Positions 38,626 to 51,711 of a DNA stretch of 64,000 nt are shown piece after piece. This stretch comes from Aurantimonas sp. Leaf443 (lineage in GTDB: Bacteria; Pseudomonadota; Alphaproteobacteria; Rhizobiales; Rhizobiaceae), in assembly GCF_001425575.1 (NCBI RefSeq), contig NZ_LMRD01000007.1, positions 124,001 to 188,000 of the forward strand, written 5' to 3'. A model generated the notes under the pieces. The model was not told the origin of the DNA, did no database searches, and was given only the letters and a program-made list of their open reading frames with translations. The translations under genes were made by a program, and so were the position numbers. The stretch's first letter is position 1, and every line of letters starts with the position of its first letter.

Positions 38626-40841
38626 TCAGGAGGCGACGAGGACGATCGTCGCAAGCGGCGGCAGGGAGAGCGAGAGCGAGAAGGGCCGCCCGTTCGCCTC
38701 GATCGCCTCGGCCTCGACCCCGCCCATATTGCCGACATTGGAGCCGCCATAGATGCCGGCATCGGTGTTCATGCGCTCGGCCCAGTGCCCGCCGCGCGGC
38801 ACGCCGACGCGGTAGCCGTGGCGCGGCACGGGCGTGAAGTTCGAGACGACGAGGACCGGCCCGCCATTGGCGTCCTTGCGCAGGAAGGCGATGACGCTCT
38901 CGGATTCGTTGTGCGTGTCCACCCACTCGAAACCCGACGGGTCGCAGTCGCGCTCGTGAAGCGCCGGCACGTCGCGATAGAGCGCGTTGAGGTCCTTCAC
39001 CAGGCGCTGGATCCCCTTGTGCTCGGGATATTCGAGCAGGTGCCAGTCCAGCGACTGGTCGTGGTTCCATTCGGCCGCTTGGCCGAACTCGCCGCCCATG
39101 AAGATCAGCTTCTTGCCGGGATGGGTCCACATCCAGCCGTAATAGGCGCGAAGGTTCGCGAACTTCTGCCACCAGTCGCCGGGCATCTTGCCGAGCAGCG
39201 AGCCCTTTCCGTAGACGACCTCGTCGTGGGAGAGGGGCAGGATGAAGTTCTCGGTATAGGCGTAGACCATCCCGAAGGTCATGTGGTGGTGATGGTAGCG
39301 TCGGTTGATCGGGTCTTCCTGCATGTAATGCAGCGTGTCGTGCATCCAGCCCATGTTCCACTTGAAGTGGAAGCCGAGGCCGCCCGCATAGGTCGGGCGC
39401 GACACGCTGGGGAAGGCGGTCGATTCCTCGGCATGGGTCGTCGCCTTGGGATGGTATTCGCCGACCTTCTCGTTCGTCTCCTTCAGGAAGGCGATGGCCT
39501 CCAGATTCTCGCGCCCGCCATGGATGTTCGGCTCCCATTCGCCGGCATTGCGCGAATAGTCGAGATAGAGCATCGAGGCGACCGCATCGACGCGAAGCCC
39601 GTCGATGTGGAACTTGTCGAGCCAGTAGAGGCCGTTGGCGACGAGGTAGTTCTTCACCTCGGTGCGCCCGTAATCGTAGATCAGCGTATTCCAGTCCTTG
39701 TGGAAGCCGCGCCGCGGGTCGGGATGCTCGTAGAGCGCCGTGCCGTCGAAATTGGCGAGCCCGTGCACGTCGGTCGGGAAGTGGCCGGGCACCCAGTCGA
39801 GGAGCACGCCGATGCCAGCACCGTGCAGCGCGTCGACGAGGCGCGCGAAGCCGGCGGGGTCGCCGTAGCGGGCGGTCGGCGCGAAGAGCCCGATCGGCTG
39901 ATAGCCCCAGGAGCCGTAGAACGGGTGTTCCGAGACGGGCAGGAACTCCACGTGGCTGAAGCCCATCTCCTGCACGTAGGGAACGAGCTGCCCGGCGATC
40001 TGGTCATAGTCGAGGAAGGCGTCGCCGTCGCCCCGGCGCCAGGAGCCGAGATGCACCTCGTAGATGGAGATCGGCTTGGAGGCGTCCTGCCAGTCGGCCG
40101 CGTGGGAGCGGAAGGCCTCGTCCTTCCACTCGTGCTCGACGATGCCGTCGACGATGGAGGCGGTGGAGGGAGCGAGCTCCTGGAAGAAGCTGACGGGATC
40201 GGCCTTCAGCGGCTGCACCGTGCCGTCGGCGGCGACGATCTCGTACTTGTAGACCTCGCCGCGCGTCAGGCCCGCGACGAAGAGCTCGAAGACGCCCGCC
40301 TCGTGGCGCTTGCGCATGACGTGGCGCCGGCCGTCCCAGGCGTTGAAATTGCCGACCACCGAGACGCGCCGCGCCGAGGGCGCCCAGACGGCGAAGGCCA
40401 CGCCCTCGACGCCGTCCATCACGCGCGGATGGGCGCCGAGCTTCTCGTAGAGCTTGTAATGGCGCCCGACGGCGAGGAGATAGACGTCCTGTTCGCCGAG
40501 GATGGGCCCGAAACGGTAGGGATCGTCCTCCTCCCAGGTCACGGAGCCGTGCGAGTAGCGGAGGCGATACGGCGCGTCGCCGGACAGGCCGGGCACGACG
40601 CCGGAGAAGAAGCCCTCCGGTCCGTGGCGCTCCAGCGCGCCGAGAACGGCGCCCTCGCCGGAGATCACCGTCGCGGCCTCGGCGCCCGGCCGGTAGACGC
40701 GAACGGCCGCTCCGCCCGGCGCCTCGTGCCGACCGAGCACGGCGAAGGGATCGCCGTGCGAGCCTTCCGCCAGGGCCTCGGCCGCGCCCGGAACCGGGCG
40801 GTGGTCATACGCGTCGTGCGGCGCGTTCGTCTGGGCGAAGC

Positions 40842-40845
<4 letters not shown>
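38626..40845 (-). CDS. glgB: 1,4-alpha-glucan branching enzyme GlgB
   Basis: 739 residues. It introduces alpha-1,6 branches in glycogen-type glucan. N-terminal CBM48-type regions (about 28-120 and 130-235, with [25 protein letters not shown]) precede the GH13 barrel. Asp420 in [19 protein letters not shown] is the nucleophile and Glu473 in TTHAEES the acid/base. [21 protein letters not shown] is a GlgB hallmark. The ATG overlaps the treS stop in an ATGA, which discards a 59-residue in-frame extension. Third gene of glgE-treS-glgB; there it branches the linear glucan made by GlgE. Confidence 0.96.
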
Positions 40846-44165
<3,320 letters not shown>

Positions 44166-44220
44166 GGGACCTGCCGTGGTTCGGCGTTTCTGTGACCGTC
44201 GGTGAAGGGCGGAAGCCGCC

Positions 44221-46260
44221 TCAGACGGTGATCTTGAAGACCGCGTAGGGCCGCTCGGCCGGGTTCAGCCACCAATGCTGCATCTTGCCCTGCCAGACAT
44301 GGCGCTGACCGGTGACCATGTCCTCAACGCGCACCGAGCGGTCGTCGGACAGGCCGAACTCCCAGAGCGGCACCTCGAAATGGCCGCCCTGCGGCTGGTG
44401 CGGGTCGAGCGTGACGATGAAGAGGAGATAGGAGGAACGATCGGCCGTGCGCTTGGCGTAGTAGAGGACGCGGTCGTTGTAGAAGTTGAAGAAGGCCAGA
44501 CTGCGGAAGTCGTGCAGCGCGGGCTCCTCGCGGCGCAGGCGGTTGAAGAAGGCGATGTCGTCGCGGATATTGCCCGGCGCCTTCCAGTCGAAGGCGCGGA
44601 TCTCGTATTTCTCCGAGTTGAGATACTCCTCCTTGCCGGGCACCGGCAGGAACTCGCACAGTTCGAAGCCGGAATAGACGCCGTAATTGCCGCCGAGCGT
44701 GGCGGCGAGCGCCAGACGCGTGCGAAAGCCCGGACGCCCGGAGACCTGGAGATAGACCGGGTTGATGTCCGGCGTGTTGACGAAGAAGTTCGGCCGCATG
44801 TACTCGGCGCATTCCTCGCCGGTCAGCTCGTTCAGATAGGCCTCGAGCTCCCACTTCAGGTTGCGCCACGTGAAGTAGGAATAGGACTGGTTATAGCCGA
44901 CCTTGGCGAGGCGCTTCATCACCTTGGGCCGCGTGAAGGCCTCGGCGAGGAAGATCGCGCCCGGATCGACCTTGCGCACCTCGGCGATCATCCATTCCCA
45001 GAACGGGAAGGGCTTGGTGTGCGGATTGTCGACGCGGAAGATCCGCACGCCGTTGTCCAGCCAGAACAGCACGATGTCGCGCAGCGCGTACCAGATCGAG
45101 GGCAGAGCGCCGCGGTAGAAATGGACGTTGACGATGTCCTCGTATTTCTTCGGCGGGTTCTCGGCGAACTTGATCGTGCCGTCCGGCCTCCAGTCGAACC
45201 ATTCGGGATGGCTCTTGATCCAGGGATGGTCGGGCGAGCACTGGATGGCGAAGTCGATCGCGATCTCCAGCCCGTGGCCCTTGGCCGCCTTCACGAGGCG
45301 GGCGAAATCCTCGAACGTGCCGAGTTCGGGATGCAGCGCGTCGTGGCCGCCGTCGGCCGAGCCGATCGCATACGGGCTGCCGGGATCGGTCTCGCCCGGC
45401 GTCAGCGTGTTGTTCTTCCCCTTGCGGTTCGTCTTGCCGATCGGGTGGATCGGCGGGAAGTAGAGGACGTCGAAGCCCATCTCCTCGATCTCGGGCAGGC
45501 GCGCGATCACATCGTCGAACGTGCCGTGGCGGTTCACGTCGCCCGACTGCGAGCGCGGGAAGATCTCGTACCAGGCCGAGAAGGCCGCCGCCGTGCGGTC
45601 CACCCAGACCGGCACGTCGTGATCGTAGCGCGAGAGGTTGACGCGCAGCCCCGCCGCGGAGAGGAGCGCGACCGTCGCCTCCTCCTGCATCAGCGCGTAC
45701 TGGCCCTCGCCGTCGCCCTTGGCGGCGTACTCGTCGAGGCGCTTCGACAGCGCCTCCAGCGCCGCGCGGTCCTCGACCGAGCCGCGGCCGGACCCGTGCG
45801 CGTCGCGCACGAGATGGCGCGCCTCGGTGAGTTCCAGATCGGTCAGCTTGCCGGCGTCGCGCTTCTTCTTCGCCTCGTCGCGCCAAGTCGCATAGATGTC
45901 GCGCCAGGCGATGATCGAATAGCGGTAGGGCCCCGGCCTGTCGAAGGTCACGCTCGCCGTCCAGCGGTCGTTCTCCACGAAGGTCAGCGGCACCTCGCCC
46001 GAGAAGGGCGCGTCCGACGGGCCGTAGACGAGGGCGGCGGCGATCTTGTCGTGACCGTCGCCGAAGACGTCGGCCTCAACGACGAGGGGCTCGCCCTCGA
46101 CGCGCTTGACCGCGAAGCGCCCGCCGTCGATCTCGGGCGTCACGCCCTCGATGGCGATGCGGTTCTCAGCAAGGGCCATGAGACGGTGCTCGACCGCGCC
46201 GCCCTCCTCCTGCTTCGGAGCCTTCTTCGCCTTGACGACGGCTTCGACGGCATCGGACAT
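44221..46260 (-). CDS. glgE: Alpha-1,4-glucan:maltose-1-phosphate maltosyltransferase GlgE
   Basis: 679 residues. GH13_3 enzyme that extends alpha-1,4-glucans with maltosyl units from maltose-1-phosphate. After an N-terminal beta domain (about 25-150) comes the barrel with [13 protein letters not shown], the nucleophile Asp411 in [19 protein letters not shown] and the acid/base Glu440 in [27 protein letters not shown] is typical of GlgE. The ATG at 46260 has GAGGGA upstream; 12 upstream in-frame residues are judged non-coding. First gene of the operon; its promoter should be within 46261-46510, where I found no clear -35/-10 pair. Confidence 0.96.
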   Translation of the reverse strand: MSDAVEAVVKAKKAPKQEEGGAVEHRLMALAENRIAIEGVTPEIDGGRFAVKRVEGEPLVVEADVFGDGHDKIAAALVYGPSDAPFSGEVPLTFVENDRWTASVTFDRPGPYRYSIIAWRDIYATWRDEAKKKRDAGKLTDLELTEARHLVRDAHGSGRGSVEDRAALEALSKRLDEYAAKGDGEGQYALMQEEATVALLSAAGLRVNLSRYDHDVPVWVDRTAAAFSAWYEIFPRSQSGDVNRHGTFDDVIARLPEIEEMGFDVLYFPPIHPIGKTNRKGKNNTLTPGETDPGSPYAIGSADGGHDALHPELGTFEDFARLVKAAKGHGLEIAIDFAIQCSPDHPWIKSHPEWFDWRPDGTIKFAENPPKKYEDIVNVHFYRGALPSIWYALRDIVLFWLDNGVRIFRVDNPHTKPFPFWEWMIAEVRKVDPGAIFLAEAFTRPKVMKRLAKVGYNQSYSYFTWRNLKWELEAYLNELTGEECAEYMRPNFFVNTPDINPVYLQVSGRPGFRTRLALAATLGGNYGVYSGFELCEFLPVPGKEEYLNSEKYEIRAFDWKAPGNIRDDIAFFNRLRREEPALHDFRSLAFFNFYNDRVLYYAKRTADRSSYLLFIVTLDPHQPQGGHFEVPLWEFGLSDDRSVRVEDMVTGQRHVWQGKMQHWWLNPAERPYAVFKITV

Positions 46261-46510
46261 GGGCGTCCCTCTTCGGCTTGTGGCGACTGGCGACATGGGT
46301 TGCGGGCCTCCCGACCGTGCCCTCGGCGGGCAGCGGCGGAACGCGACGGCGGATGGTCGTTCGGGAGTAAGGGATAGGGACCGGCCGGCCCATTTCCAGT
46401 CCGCGGGCGCGGACGCAGTGCAATAATCCGCCTCTCGCGGGGATTAACCGCCCTGCCCACCGGTTGTTCCGGCCGCATCCGCCATCGCAGGACGCTTGCC
46501 GGCAAAGCGC

Positions 46511-47914
46511 CTATTGCTGCGCGCTCCGCCCCTCTCCCGCCGAAAGACGCGCCGGTTCCGTCTGGCGGGCCGCCAGCGGCCGGCGCAGGGCGCCGCCGCG
46601 CTCGAAGAGGCGGCGGCCGTCGGCATAGGTGGCGACCGTCGCGCGCTCGTCGCCGAGCGTCATCAGGAGGAAGAGTTCCTCGGCGAGCGTCTCGACGCGC
46701 GACAGGCGCCGGCGCATGGCGGGCGTCGCCCCCGTGTCGAACACGGCGATATCGGCCTCGAAGCCGGGCGCCAGACGCCCGATGCGGTTCTCCAGCCCCA
46801 TGGCGGCGGCGTTGCCCGCCGTCATCATGTGGAAGGCCTCGAAGGCCGGCAGCTTCTGCCCACGCAGCGCCAGCACCTTGTAGCCCTCGGCCCCGGTGCG
46901 CAGCATGGAATAGCTGGTGCCCCCGCCGATATCGGTCGCGATCCCGACATGGGCGCCGGCCGCGCTGACGCCCGCCCGGTCGAAGAGGCCGGAGCCGAGG
47001 AAGAGATTGGATGTCGGGCAGAACACGGCGCTCGCCCGCGCCTCGCCGAGCGCCGCGCGCTCGCGCTCGGTCAGGTGGATGCAGTGGCCGAACAGCGCGC
47101 GCCGCCGCACGAGGCCGTAGCGCTCGTAGACGGCGAGATAGTCGCCGGCCCAGGGGAAGAGTTCGGCGACGAAGGCGATCTCGGAAAGGTTCTCCGACAG
47201 ATGGGTCTGGATCGCCATGTCCGGGAAATCGGCGGCCAGCGCGCCTGCCGCCTCCAGCTGCGCCTCGCTCGAGGTCGGCGCGAAGCGCGGCGTGATGGCA
47301 AGTTCCAGCCGGCCCCGCCCGTGCCAGCGCTGGGCGAGCGCGCGCGTCTCGTCGTAGCCGCGCGTCGCCGTGTCGAGAAGGGCCGGCGGCGCGTTGCGGT
47401 CCATCATCACCTTGCCGGCGACCATGCGCTGCGAGCGCCGGTCGGCCTCCTCCATGAAGGCGGCGACGCTTTCGGGATGCGAGGTGCAGTAGACGGCGGC
47501 CGTCGTCGTGCCGTTCGCGGCCAGTTCGTCCAGCAGGAAGCGCGCGGCGGCTTCGCAGACGGCCGGATCGCCGTAGCGGCTCTCCTCGGGAAAGGTGTAT
47601 TTCTGCAGCCACTCCATCAGCTCCGCGCCGTAGGAGGCGATGACCTGCGTCTGCGGCAGATGGAGATGGGTGTCGACGAGACCCGGCAGGACGAGATGCG
47701 GCCGATGGTCGACGACCTCCATGCCCGCCGGCAGGCCCGCCAGAAGCGCGGAGGCCTCGCCCATGGCCGCGATGAGGCCGTTCTCGACGACGAGAAGCCC
47801 GTCCTCGACATAGGTCGGCCCCGCGCCCGTCGCGGGATCGACGTCGAAGGAGAGGAGGCGGCCGCGAATGGCCAGCGAACCGCCCGGGCGGCGCGCGTCG
47901 GGGGCGGAGCTCAT
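46511..47914 (-). CDS. guaD: Guanine deaminase
   Basis: 467 residues. Zinc amidohydrolase converting guanine to xanthine and ammonia. Metal ligands H83 and H85 are in VDTHLHLPQ; guanine-deaminase blocks include EWLQKYTFPEE, CTSHPES, the HLSEN segment, and GIATDIGGGTSYSML with the catalytic Asp. Its ATG overlaps the stop of puuD (ATGA), giving a puuD-guaD operon. The C-terminal 25 residues are Ala/Arg-rich and variable. Its product xanthine is the substrate of the XdhABC enzyme encoded a few kb away. Confidence 0.94.
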   Translation of the reverse strand: MSSAPDARRPGGSLAIRGRLLSFDVDPATGAGPTYVEDGLLVVENGLIAAMGEASALLAGLPAGMEVVDHRPHLVLPGLVDTHLHLPQTQVIASYGAELMEWLQKYTFPEESRYGDPAVCEAAARFLLDELAANGTTTAAVYCTSHPESVAAFMEEADRRSQRMVAGKVMMDRNAPPALLDTATRGYDETRALAQRWHGRGRLELAITPRFAPTSSEAQLEAAGALAADFPDMAIQTHLSENLSEIAFVAELFPWAGDYLAVYERYGLVRRRALFGHCIHLTERERAALGEARASAVFCPTSNLFLGSGLFDRAGVSAAGAHVGIATDIGGGTSYSMLRTGAEGYKVLALRGQKLPAFEAFHMMTAGNAAAMGLENRIGRLAPGFEADIAVFDTGATPAMRRRLSRVETLAEELFLLMTLGDERATVATYADGRRLFERGGALRRPLAARQTEPARLSAGEGRSAQQ

Positions 47915-49176
47915 CGCGCGTCGGCCGTCGCGGCGAAGCGTCCGGAGCCCGAGGCGATCCACTGCGCCAGCGTCTCGCGCTCGGCCGGCTCCAGGCCGGT
48001 GACGTTGCCGGGCGGCATGGCGTGGCTGCGCACGGCCTGCCGCTCGATCAGCCCGGCATGGTGGACGATCTCGTCGCGCGTCTCCAGGCGGATGTCTTTC
48101 GGCGCATGCGCGATGCCCGGCCAGAGCGGGGCGGCCGCGTGGCACATGGAACAGCGCGACAGGACAATGCCCTCCACCGCGTCCATGTGGACGGAGGCCG
48201 CGAGCGCGACCTGCGGGTCCCCGCCCCATTGGCGCGGCGCGGCGGCGGCCTCGCCCTGCGGCGCCTCGCGCCAGCCGGGCGACCCCGACAGGGTGACGAC
48301 GGCCGCGAAGAGCAGTGCGGCAACGCCCCAGCACCACCAGAGCTTGCGATGGGTGCGGTGATAGGTGTTGAAATAGTGCCGGATGACGGCGCCCATCAGC
48401 AGGACGAGACCCGCGATCACCCAGTTCCACTCCGTGGCGAAGGCCAGCGGGTAGTGGTTGGAGAGCATCAGGAAGATGACCGGCAGCGTCAGGTAGTTGT
48501 TGTGCAGGGAGCGCTGCTTGGCCTCCGCGCCGAGCCGGGCCTCGGGCGTCCGGTCGGCCTTGAGGTCCGCCACCACGATCTTCTGGTTGGGGATGATGAT
48601 GAGGAAGACGTTGGCGGTCATGATCGTGGCGATCATCGCGCCCGTGTGCAGCATGGCCCCGCGCCCGGAAAAGAGCTGGGCGAAGACGTAGGAGGCCAGG
48701 ACGACGTATACGAAGAGCGCGGCCAGGAGCGCGGAGTCGTTCTTGCGCAGCGGAGACTTGCAGAGCGCGTCGTAGACGACCCAGCCGAGCGCGAGGCCCG
48801 CCATGCCGATGGCGCTGGCGCTCCAGACCGAGAGATCGGCCTTCTGCGGATCGATGAGGAAGAGGTCGGCCCCGACATAGTAGACGAGGAAGAGGAGCGC
48901 GAAGCCCGACAGCCACGTCGCGTAGCTCTCCCATTTGAACCAGGTGAGGTCCTCGGGCATATGGGCCGGGGCGACCATGTATTTCTGGATGTGGTAGAAG
49001 CCGCCGCCATGCACCTGCCAGGCCTCGCCGCCGACGCCCGGCACGGGCTCGCGCTGCCGGCGCAGGCCGAGATCGAGCGCCACGAAGTAGAAGGACGAGC
49101 CGATCCAGGCGATCGCCGTCACCACGTGCAGCCAGCGCACCGCGAATTGCAGCCATTCGGAGAAGTAAGTCGCCAT
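47911..49176 (-). CDS. puuD: Urate hydroxylase PuuD (membrane urate oxidase with cytochrome c domain)
   Basis: 421 residues. Membrane protein that oxidises urate to 5-hydroxyisourate and passes electrons to the respiratory chain, unlike the soluble uricase. About eight transmembrane segments fill residues 10-295 (FAVRWLHVVTAIAWIGSSFYF; GGGFYHIQKYMVAP; MIATIMTANVFLIIIPNQK). The C-terminal domain has a single c-type heme motif CSMCH at 342-346, with a Met ligand candidate in SHAMPPGNVTG. First gene of a puuD-guaD pair. Its product goes to UraH from the neighbouring operon. Confidence 0.95.
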   Translation of the reverse strand: MATYFSEWLQFAVRWLHVVTAIAWIGSSFYFVALDLGLRRQREPVPGVGGEAWQVHGGGFYHIQKYMVAPAHMPEDLTWFKWESYATWLSGFALLFLVYYVGADLFLIDPQKADLSVWSASAIGMAGLALGWVVYDALCKSPLRKNDSALLAALFVYVVLASYVFAQLFSGRGAMLHTGAMIATIMTANVFLIIIPNQKIVVADLKADRTPEARLGAEAKQRSLHNNYLTLPVIFLMLSNHYPLAFATEWNWVIAGLVLLMGAVIRHYFNTYHRTHRKLWWCWGVAALLFAAVVTLSGSPGWREAPQGEAAAAPRQWGGDPQVALAASVHMDAVEGIVLSRCSMCHAAAPLWPGIAHAPKDIRLETRDEIVHHAGLIERQAVRSHAMPPGNVTGLEPAERETLAQWIASGSGRFAATADAR

Positions 49177-49285
49177 CAGTCGGCCCCCGAGGCGCGCCCC
49201 CTTGTCGCGCGGCCTCCGATTGCGATCGACGTGCCCTCGTCTGTTTCCGGCCGTTCAGGAGACGGTGGCGGAAACGGGCATGGAA

Positions 49286-49305
49286 AGGGGCGCCACGGCG
49301 CCCCT
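49286..49305 (-). terminator. Terminator-like hairpin upstream of puuD
   Basis: AGGGGCGCC and GGCGCCCCT form a perfect 9-bp inverted repeat; on the minus strand GGGGCGCC is followed by TTTCC. It could stop read-through from the xdh-BMP operon into puuD. Confidence 0.55.
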
Positions 49306-49325
49306 CGGGACTTGTCTGGAGCGCC

Positions 49326-49430
49326 GAGCGTCGATTCGGACGTCTAAAACACGCACCAACTCTTTGATTCTACGCATCAGGCTTTCCGAAAATCGAGTCC
49401 GATTCTCGGGCCGATGCTGTAGCGTGAAAC
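49326..49430. repeat. Possible Hyphomicrobiales interspersed palindromic element
   Basis: Centred on an imperfect palindrome at 49386-49409 (CCGAAAATCG / CGATTCTCGG, four-base loop, one mismatch). It is next to a stretch that on the minus strand reads GCGTAGAATCAAAGAGTTGG and then ACGTCCGAATCGACGC. I recognise this as resembling short intergenic mosaic repeats scattered in rhizobial genomes (RIME-like). No second copy is in this window, so the boundaries are approximate. Confidence 0.45.
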
Positions 49431-49568
49431 GAAAGGACCGTCACCGACCGATGCCAGAGACAGTTTCAGCGCGCCACGCCCAAGCTGCTTTCTTTTCCCC
49501 TGCAGGGAGAAGTGCCCGGCAGGGCGATGAGGGACGGCAAGGCGGGGCAACCTTCCAGCGATGCCGCG

Positions 49569-49628
49569 GCTGCGCCGCCCCCTCACCCGGCCCGCCGCGC
49601 GGTCCACCCTCTCCCCGCAGGGGAGAGG
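49569..49628. repeat. C-rich intergenic repeat ending in a 9-bp hairpin
   Basis: The segment GCTGCGCCGCCCCCTCACCC leads to CCTCTCCCC-GCA-GGGGAGAGG (49608-49628), a perfect stem. This layout is a very common dispersed intergenic element in alphaproteobacteria, often placed just after a gene. Here it starts about 40 nt past the BMP gene stop (minus strand) and may serve as its mRNA 3' structure. Confidence 0.6.
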
Positions 49629-49666
49629 AATGGCGCCAGGCCTTGCCGCGATGGTGGCAGGTCGTG

Positions 49667-50749
49667 TCAGTTCTTCACGCCTTCGACATACCAGTCCATC
49701 TTCAGGAGATCGCCGTCCGGGATCACCGTGCCGGCCGCGATCTTCTCCGCGCCCGACTGGTCCTTGATCGGGCCGGTGAAGATCTCGTAGGTGCCGGCCT
49801 TGGTCTCGTCGACGATCTTCTGCGCGGCGGCCTTCACGTCCGCCGGCATCTTCTCGTTGAACGGGCCCATGGCGACCTCGCCCTCCTTCATGCCGAGCCA
49901 GACATTGCTGTTGGTCCAGCTCCCGTCCTGCACCGCCTTGATGCGGCTGACATAGTAGGGGCCCCAATTGTCGACGATCGCCGTCATCTGGGCGTTCGGC
50001 GCGAAGCTCGTCATGTCCCAGGCCTGGCCGAAGGCGATGGCGCCGCGCTTCTCGGCCTCCTGCAGGGGCGCCGGCGAATCGGTGTGCTGGGTGATGACGT
50101 CCGCGCCCTGGTCGAGCAGCGCGCCGGTGGCCTGCGCCTCCTTGGCCGGATCGTACCAGGAGTTCACCCAGACGACCTGCGTCTCGAAGTTCGGGTTCAC
50201 CTTGCGGGCGGCGAGCGTGAAGGCATTGATGCCCATCACCACTTCCGGGATCGGGAAGGAGGCGATGTAGCCGGCCTTGCCGCTCTTCGACATCATGCCC
50301 GCGATCGTGCCGAGCACGGCGCGGCCCTGGTAGAAGCGCGAATTGTAGAGCGCCATGTTGGGCGCCTGTTGGTAGCCCGTCGCATGCTCGAACTTCACGT
50401 TCGGGAACTGCTTGGCCACCTTGATCGTCGGGTTCATGAAGCCGAACGAGGTGGTGAAGATGATGTCGTTGCCGTCCTGGGCGAGCTGGCGGATGACGCG
50501 CTCGGCGTCCGGCCCCTCGGCGACGTTCTCCACGAAGCTCGTCGTGACCTTGCCCGCCATCTCCTTCTCCAGGAACTTGCGGCCCTGGTCGTGGGCGTAG
50601 GTCCAGCCGAAGTCGCCGACGGGGCCGACATAGACGAAGGCGGCCTTCACGGGCTTGGCGTCCTGCGCGAGGGCGGCACCGCCGAAGGAGGCGGCGAGCG
50701 TCAGCGCGGCGGCGCCCTGCATCAGGCGGCGGCGGGTGGTGATGATCAT
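49667..50749 (-). CDS. BMP-family ABC transporter substrate-binding protein
   Basis: 360 residues. A signal peptide with a twin-arginine-like start (MIITTRRRLMQGAAALTLAAS, cleavage near ALA-Q) sends it to the periplasm. The mature part is a basic membrane protein (PnrA/Med-like) nucleoside-binding fold: KAAFVYVGPVGDFGWTYAHDQGR, TTSFGFMNP, and IGGLD-equivalent regions. The ATG at 50749 follows GGAG by 8 nt. It is the last gene of the uraH-xdhABC-ABC operon, 35 bp after the permease. BMP proteins with two permeases and a double ATPase import purine nucleosides; in this operon a purine base or nucleoside is the likely ligand. Confidence 0.9.
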   Translation of the reverse strand: MIITTRRRLMQGAAALTLAASFGGAALAQDAKPVKAAFVYVGPVGDFGWTYAHDQGRKFLEKEMAGKVTTSFVENVAEGPDAERVIRQLAQDGNDIIFTTSFGFMNPTIKVAKQFPNVKFEHATGYQQAPNMALYNSRFYQGRAVLGTIAGMMSKSGKAGYIASFPIPEVVMGINAFTLAARKVNPNFETQVVWVNSWYDPAKEAQATGALLDQGADVITQHTDSPAPLQEAEKRGAIAFGQAWDMTSFAPNAQMTAIVDNWGPYYVSRIKAVQDGSWTNSNVWLGMKEGEVAMGPFNEKMPADVKAAAQKIVDETKAGTYEIFTGPIKDQSGAEKIAAGTVIPDGDLLKMDWYVEGVKN

Positions 50750-50784
50750 GGAAGGCTCCGTTGCAAAAGGCGTTCGTGTCGAGG

Positions 50785-51711
50785 TCAGGCCGTGGCGCGG
50801 AACGGCTTGCCGAGGCAGGCCGGCGCCGCGTTGCGCGCCGAGACGCGCCGGCCGGAGATCAGCGCGAGGACGAGGATCGTCGCGAGATAGGGAAGGCTGG
50901 TGAGGAACTCGGGCGCCAGCAGCGACCAGCCGGCGGCCTTGGCCTGCAGTTCCAGCGTGATGACGGTGCCGAAGAGATAGGCGCCGACGAGAAGGCGCCC
51001 CGGCTTCCAGGAGGCGAAGACGACGAGCGCGATGGCGATCCAGCCGCGCCCGGCCGTCAGCCGCTCGGCCCACATGGGCGTGAGCACCAGCGAATAGTAG
51101 GCGCCCGCAAGGCCGGCCATCGCCCCGCCGAAGAGCACGGCGAGATAGCGCACCTTGAGGACGGGATAGCCGATCGAATGGGCCGAGGAATCGGACTCGC
51201 CCACCGCGCGCAGAATGAGGCCGGCGCGGCTGTGCTTGAGGAACCACCAGACGCCGAGGGTGAGGAGCAGCGAGAGGTAGACGATGGGCGAATAGCCGAA
51301 GAGGACGCGCAGGATCGGATCGGCCGACAAGGCGTCGGGAAAGATCGGCCCGAGCGTCCTGGTGGTGATGCCGACATAGGAGGCGCCGGCCAGCGCCGAG
51401 ACGCCGGTGCCGAAGATGGTCAGCGCAAGGCCCGTCGCCACCTGATTGGCGGTCAGCGTCAGCGTGAGATAGCCGAAGATCAGCGAGGCGGCGGCCGCCG
51501 CGCCCATCGCGGCGAGGCAGCCGAGCGCGGGCGAGCCCGTCGTCACCGAGACGATGAAGGCGAAGACGGCGCCGATCAGCATCATGCCCTCGACGCCGAG
51601 ATTGAGGACGCCGGCCTTCTCCACCACCAGCTCGCCTAGGGCCGCGAGGAGGATGGGCGTGGAGGCCGCGACGATGGCGACGATGACGGCGACGGCGAAG
51701 GCGGCGCTCAT
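50785..51711 (-). CDS. ABC transporter permease (BMP/nucleoside type), second subunit
   Basis: 308 residues with about eight to ten transmembrane segments. Branched-chain/nucleoside permease family (PF02653-like), with the NLGVEGMMLIGAVFAF block at about residues 37-52 that marks the YufQ-type subunit of nucleoside importers. The ATG overlaps the stop of the upstream permease gene (ATGA), so the heterodimeric membrane pore is translated as a coupled pair. The gene ends 35 bp before the binding-protein gene. Confidence 0.9.
   Translation of the reverse strand: MSAAFAVAVIVAIVAASTPILLAALGELVVEKAGVLNLGVEGMMLIGAVFAFIVSVTTGSPALGCLAAMGAAAAASLIFGYLTLTLTANQVATGLALTIFGTGVSALAGASYVGITTRTLGPIFPDALSADPILRVLFGYSPIVYLSLLLTLGVWWFLKHSRAGLILRAVGESDSSAHSIGYPVLKVRYLAVLFGGAMAGLAGAYYSLVLTPMWAERLTAGRGWIAIALVVFASWKPGRLLVGAYLFGTVITLELQAKAAGWSLLAPEFLTSLPYLATILVLALISGRRVSARNAAPACLGKPFRATA

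Larger units (their letters stand above)
49177..49666. other. 490-bp gap with a terminator and two dispersed-repeat-like elements
   Basis: This separates the 3' end of the xdh-BMP operon from puuD. It has three recognisable parts, all listed separately: a GC-rich hairpin at 49286-49305, an AT-richer palindromic element at about 49326-49430, and a Pro-codon-like C-rich element ending in a perfect hairpin at 49569-49628. The puuD promoter must also be here. No coding frame was credible. Confidence 0.7.

Noticed and set aside
37578-38837. Plus-strand open frame covering thiD and the TPP riboswitch
   Set aside because: It is antisense to thiD, which has the ribokinase-type motifs, and crosses a structured RNA element.
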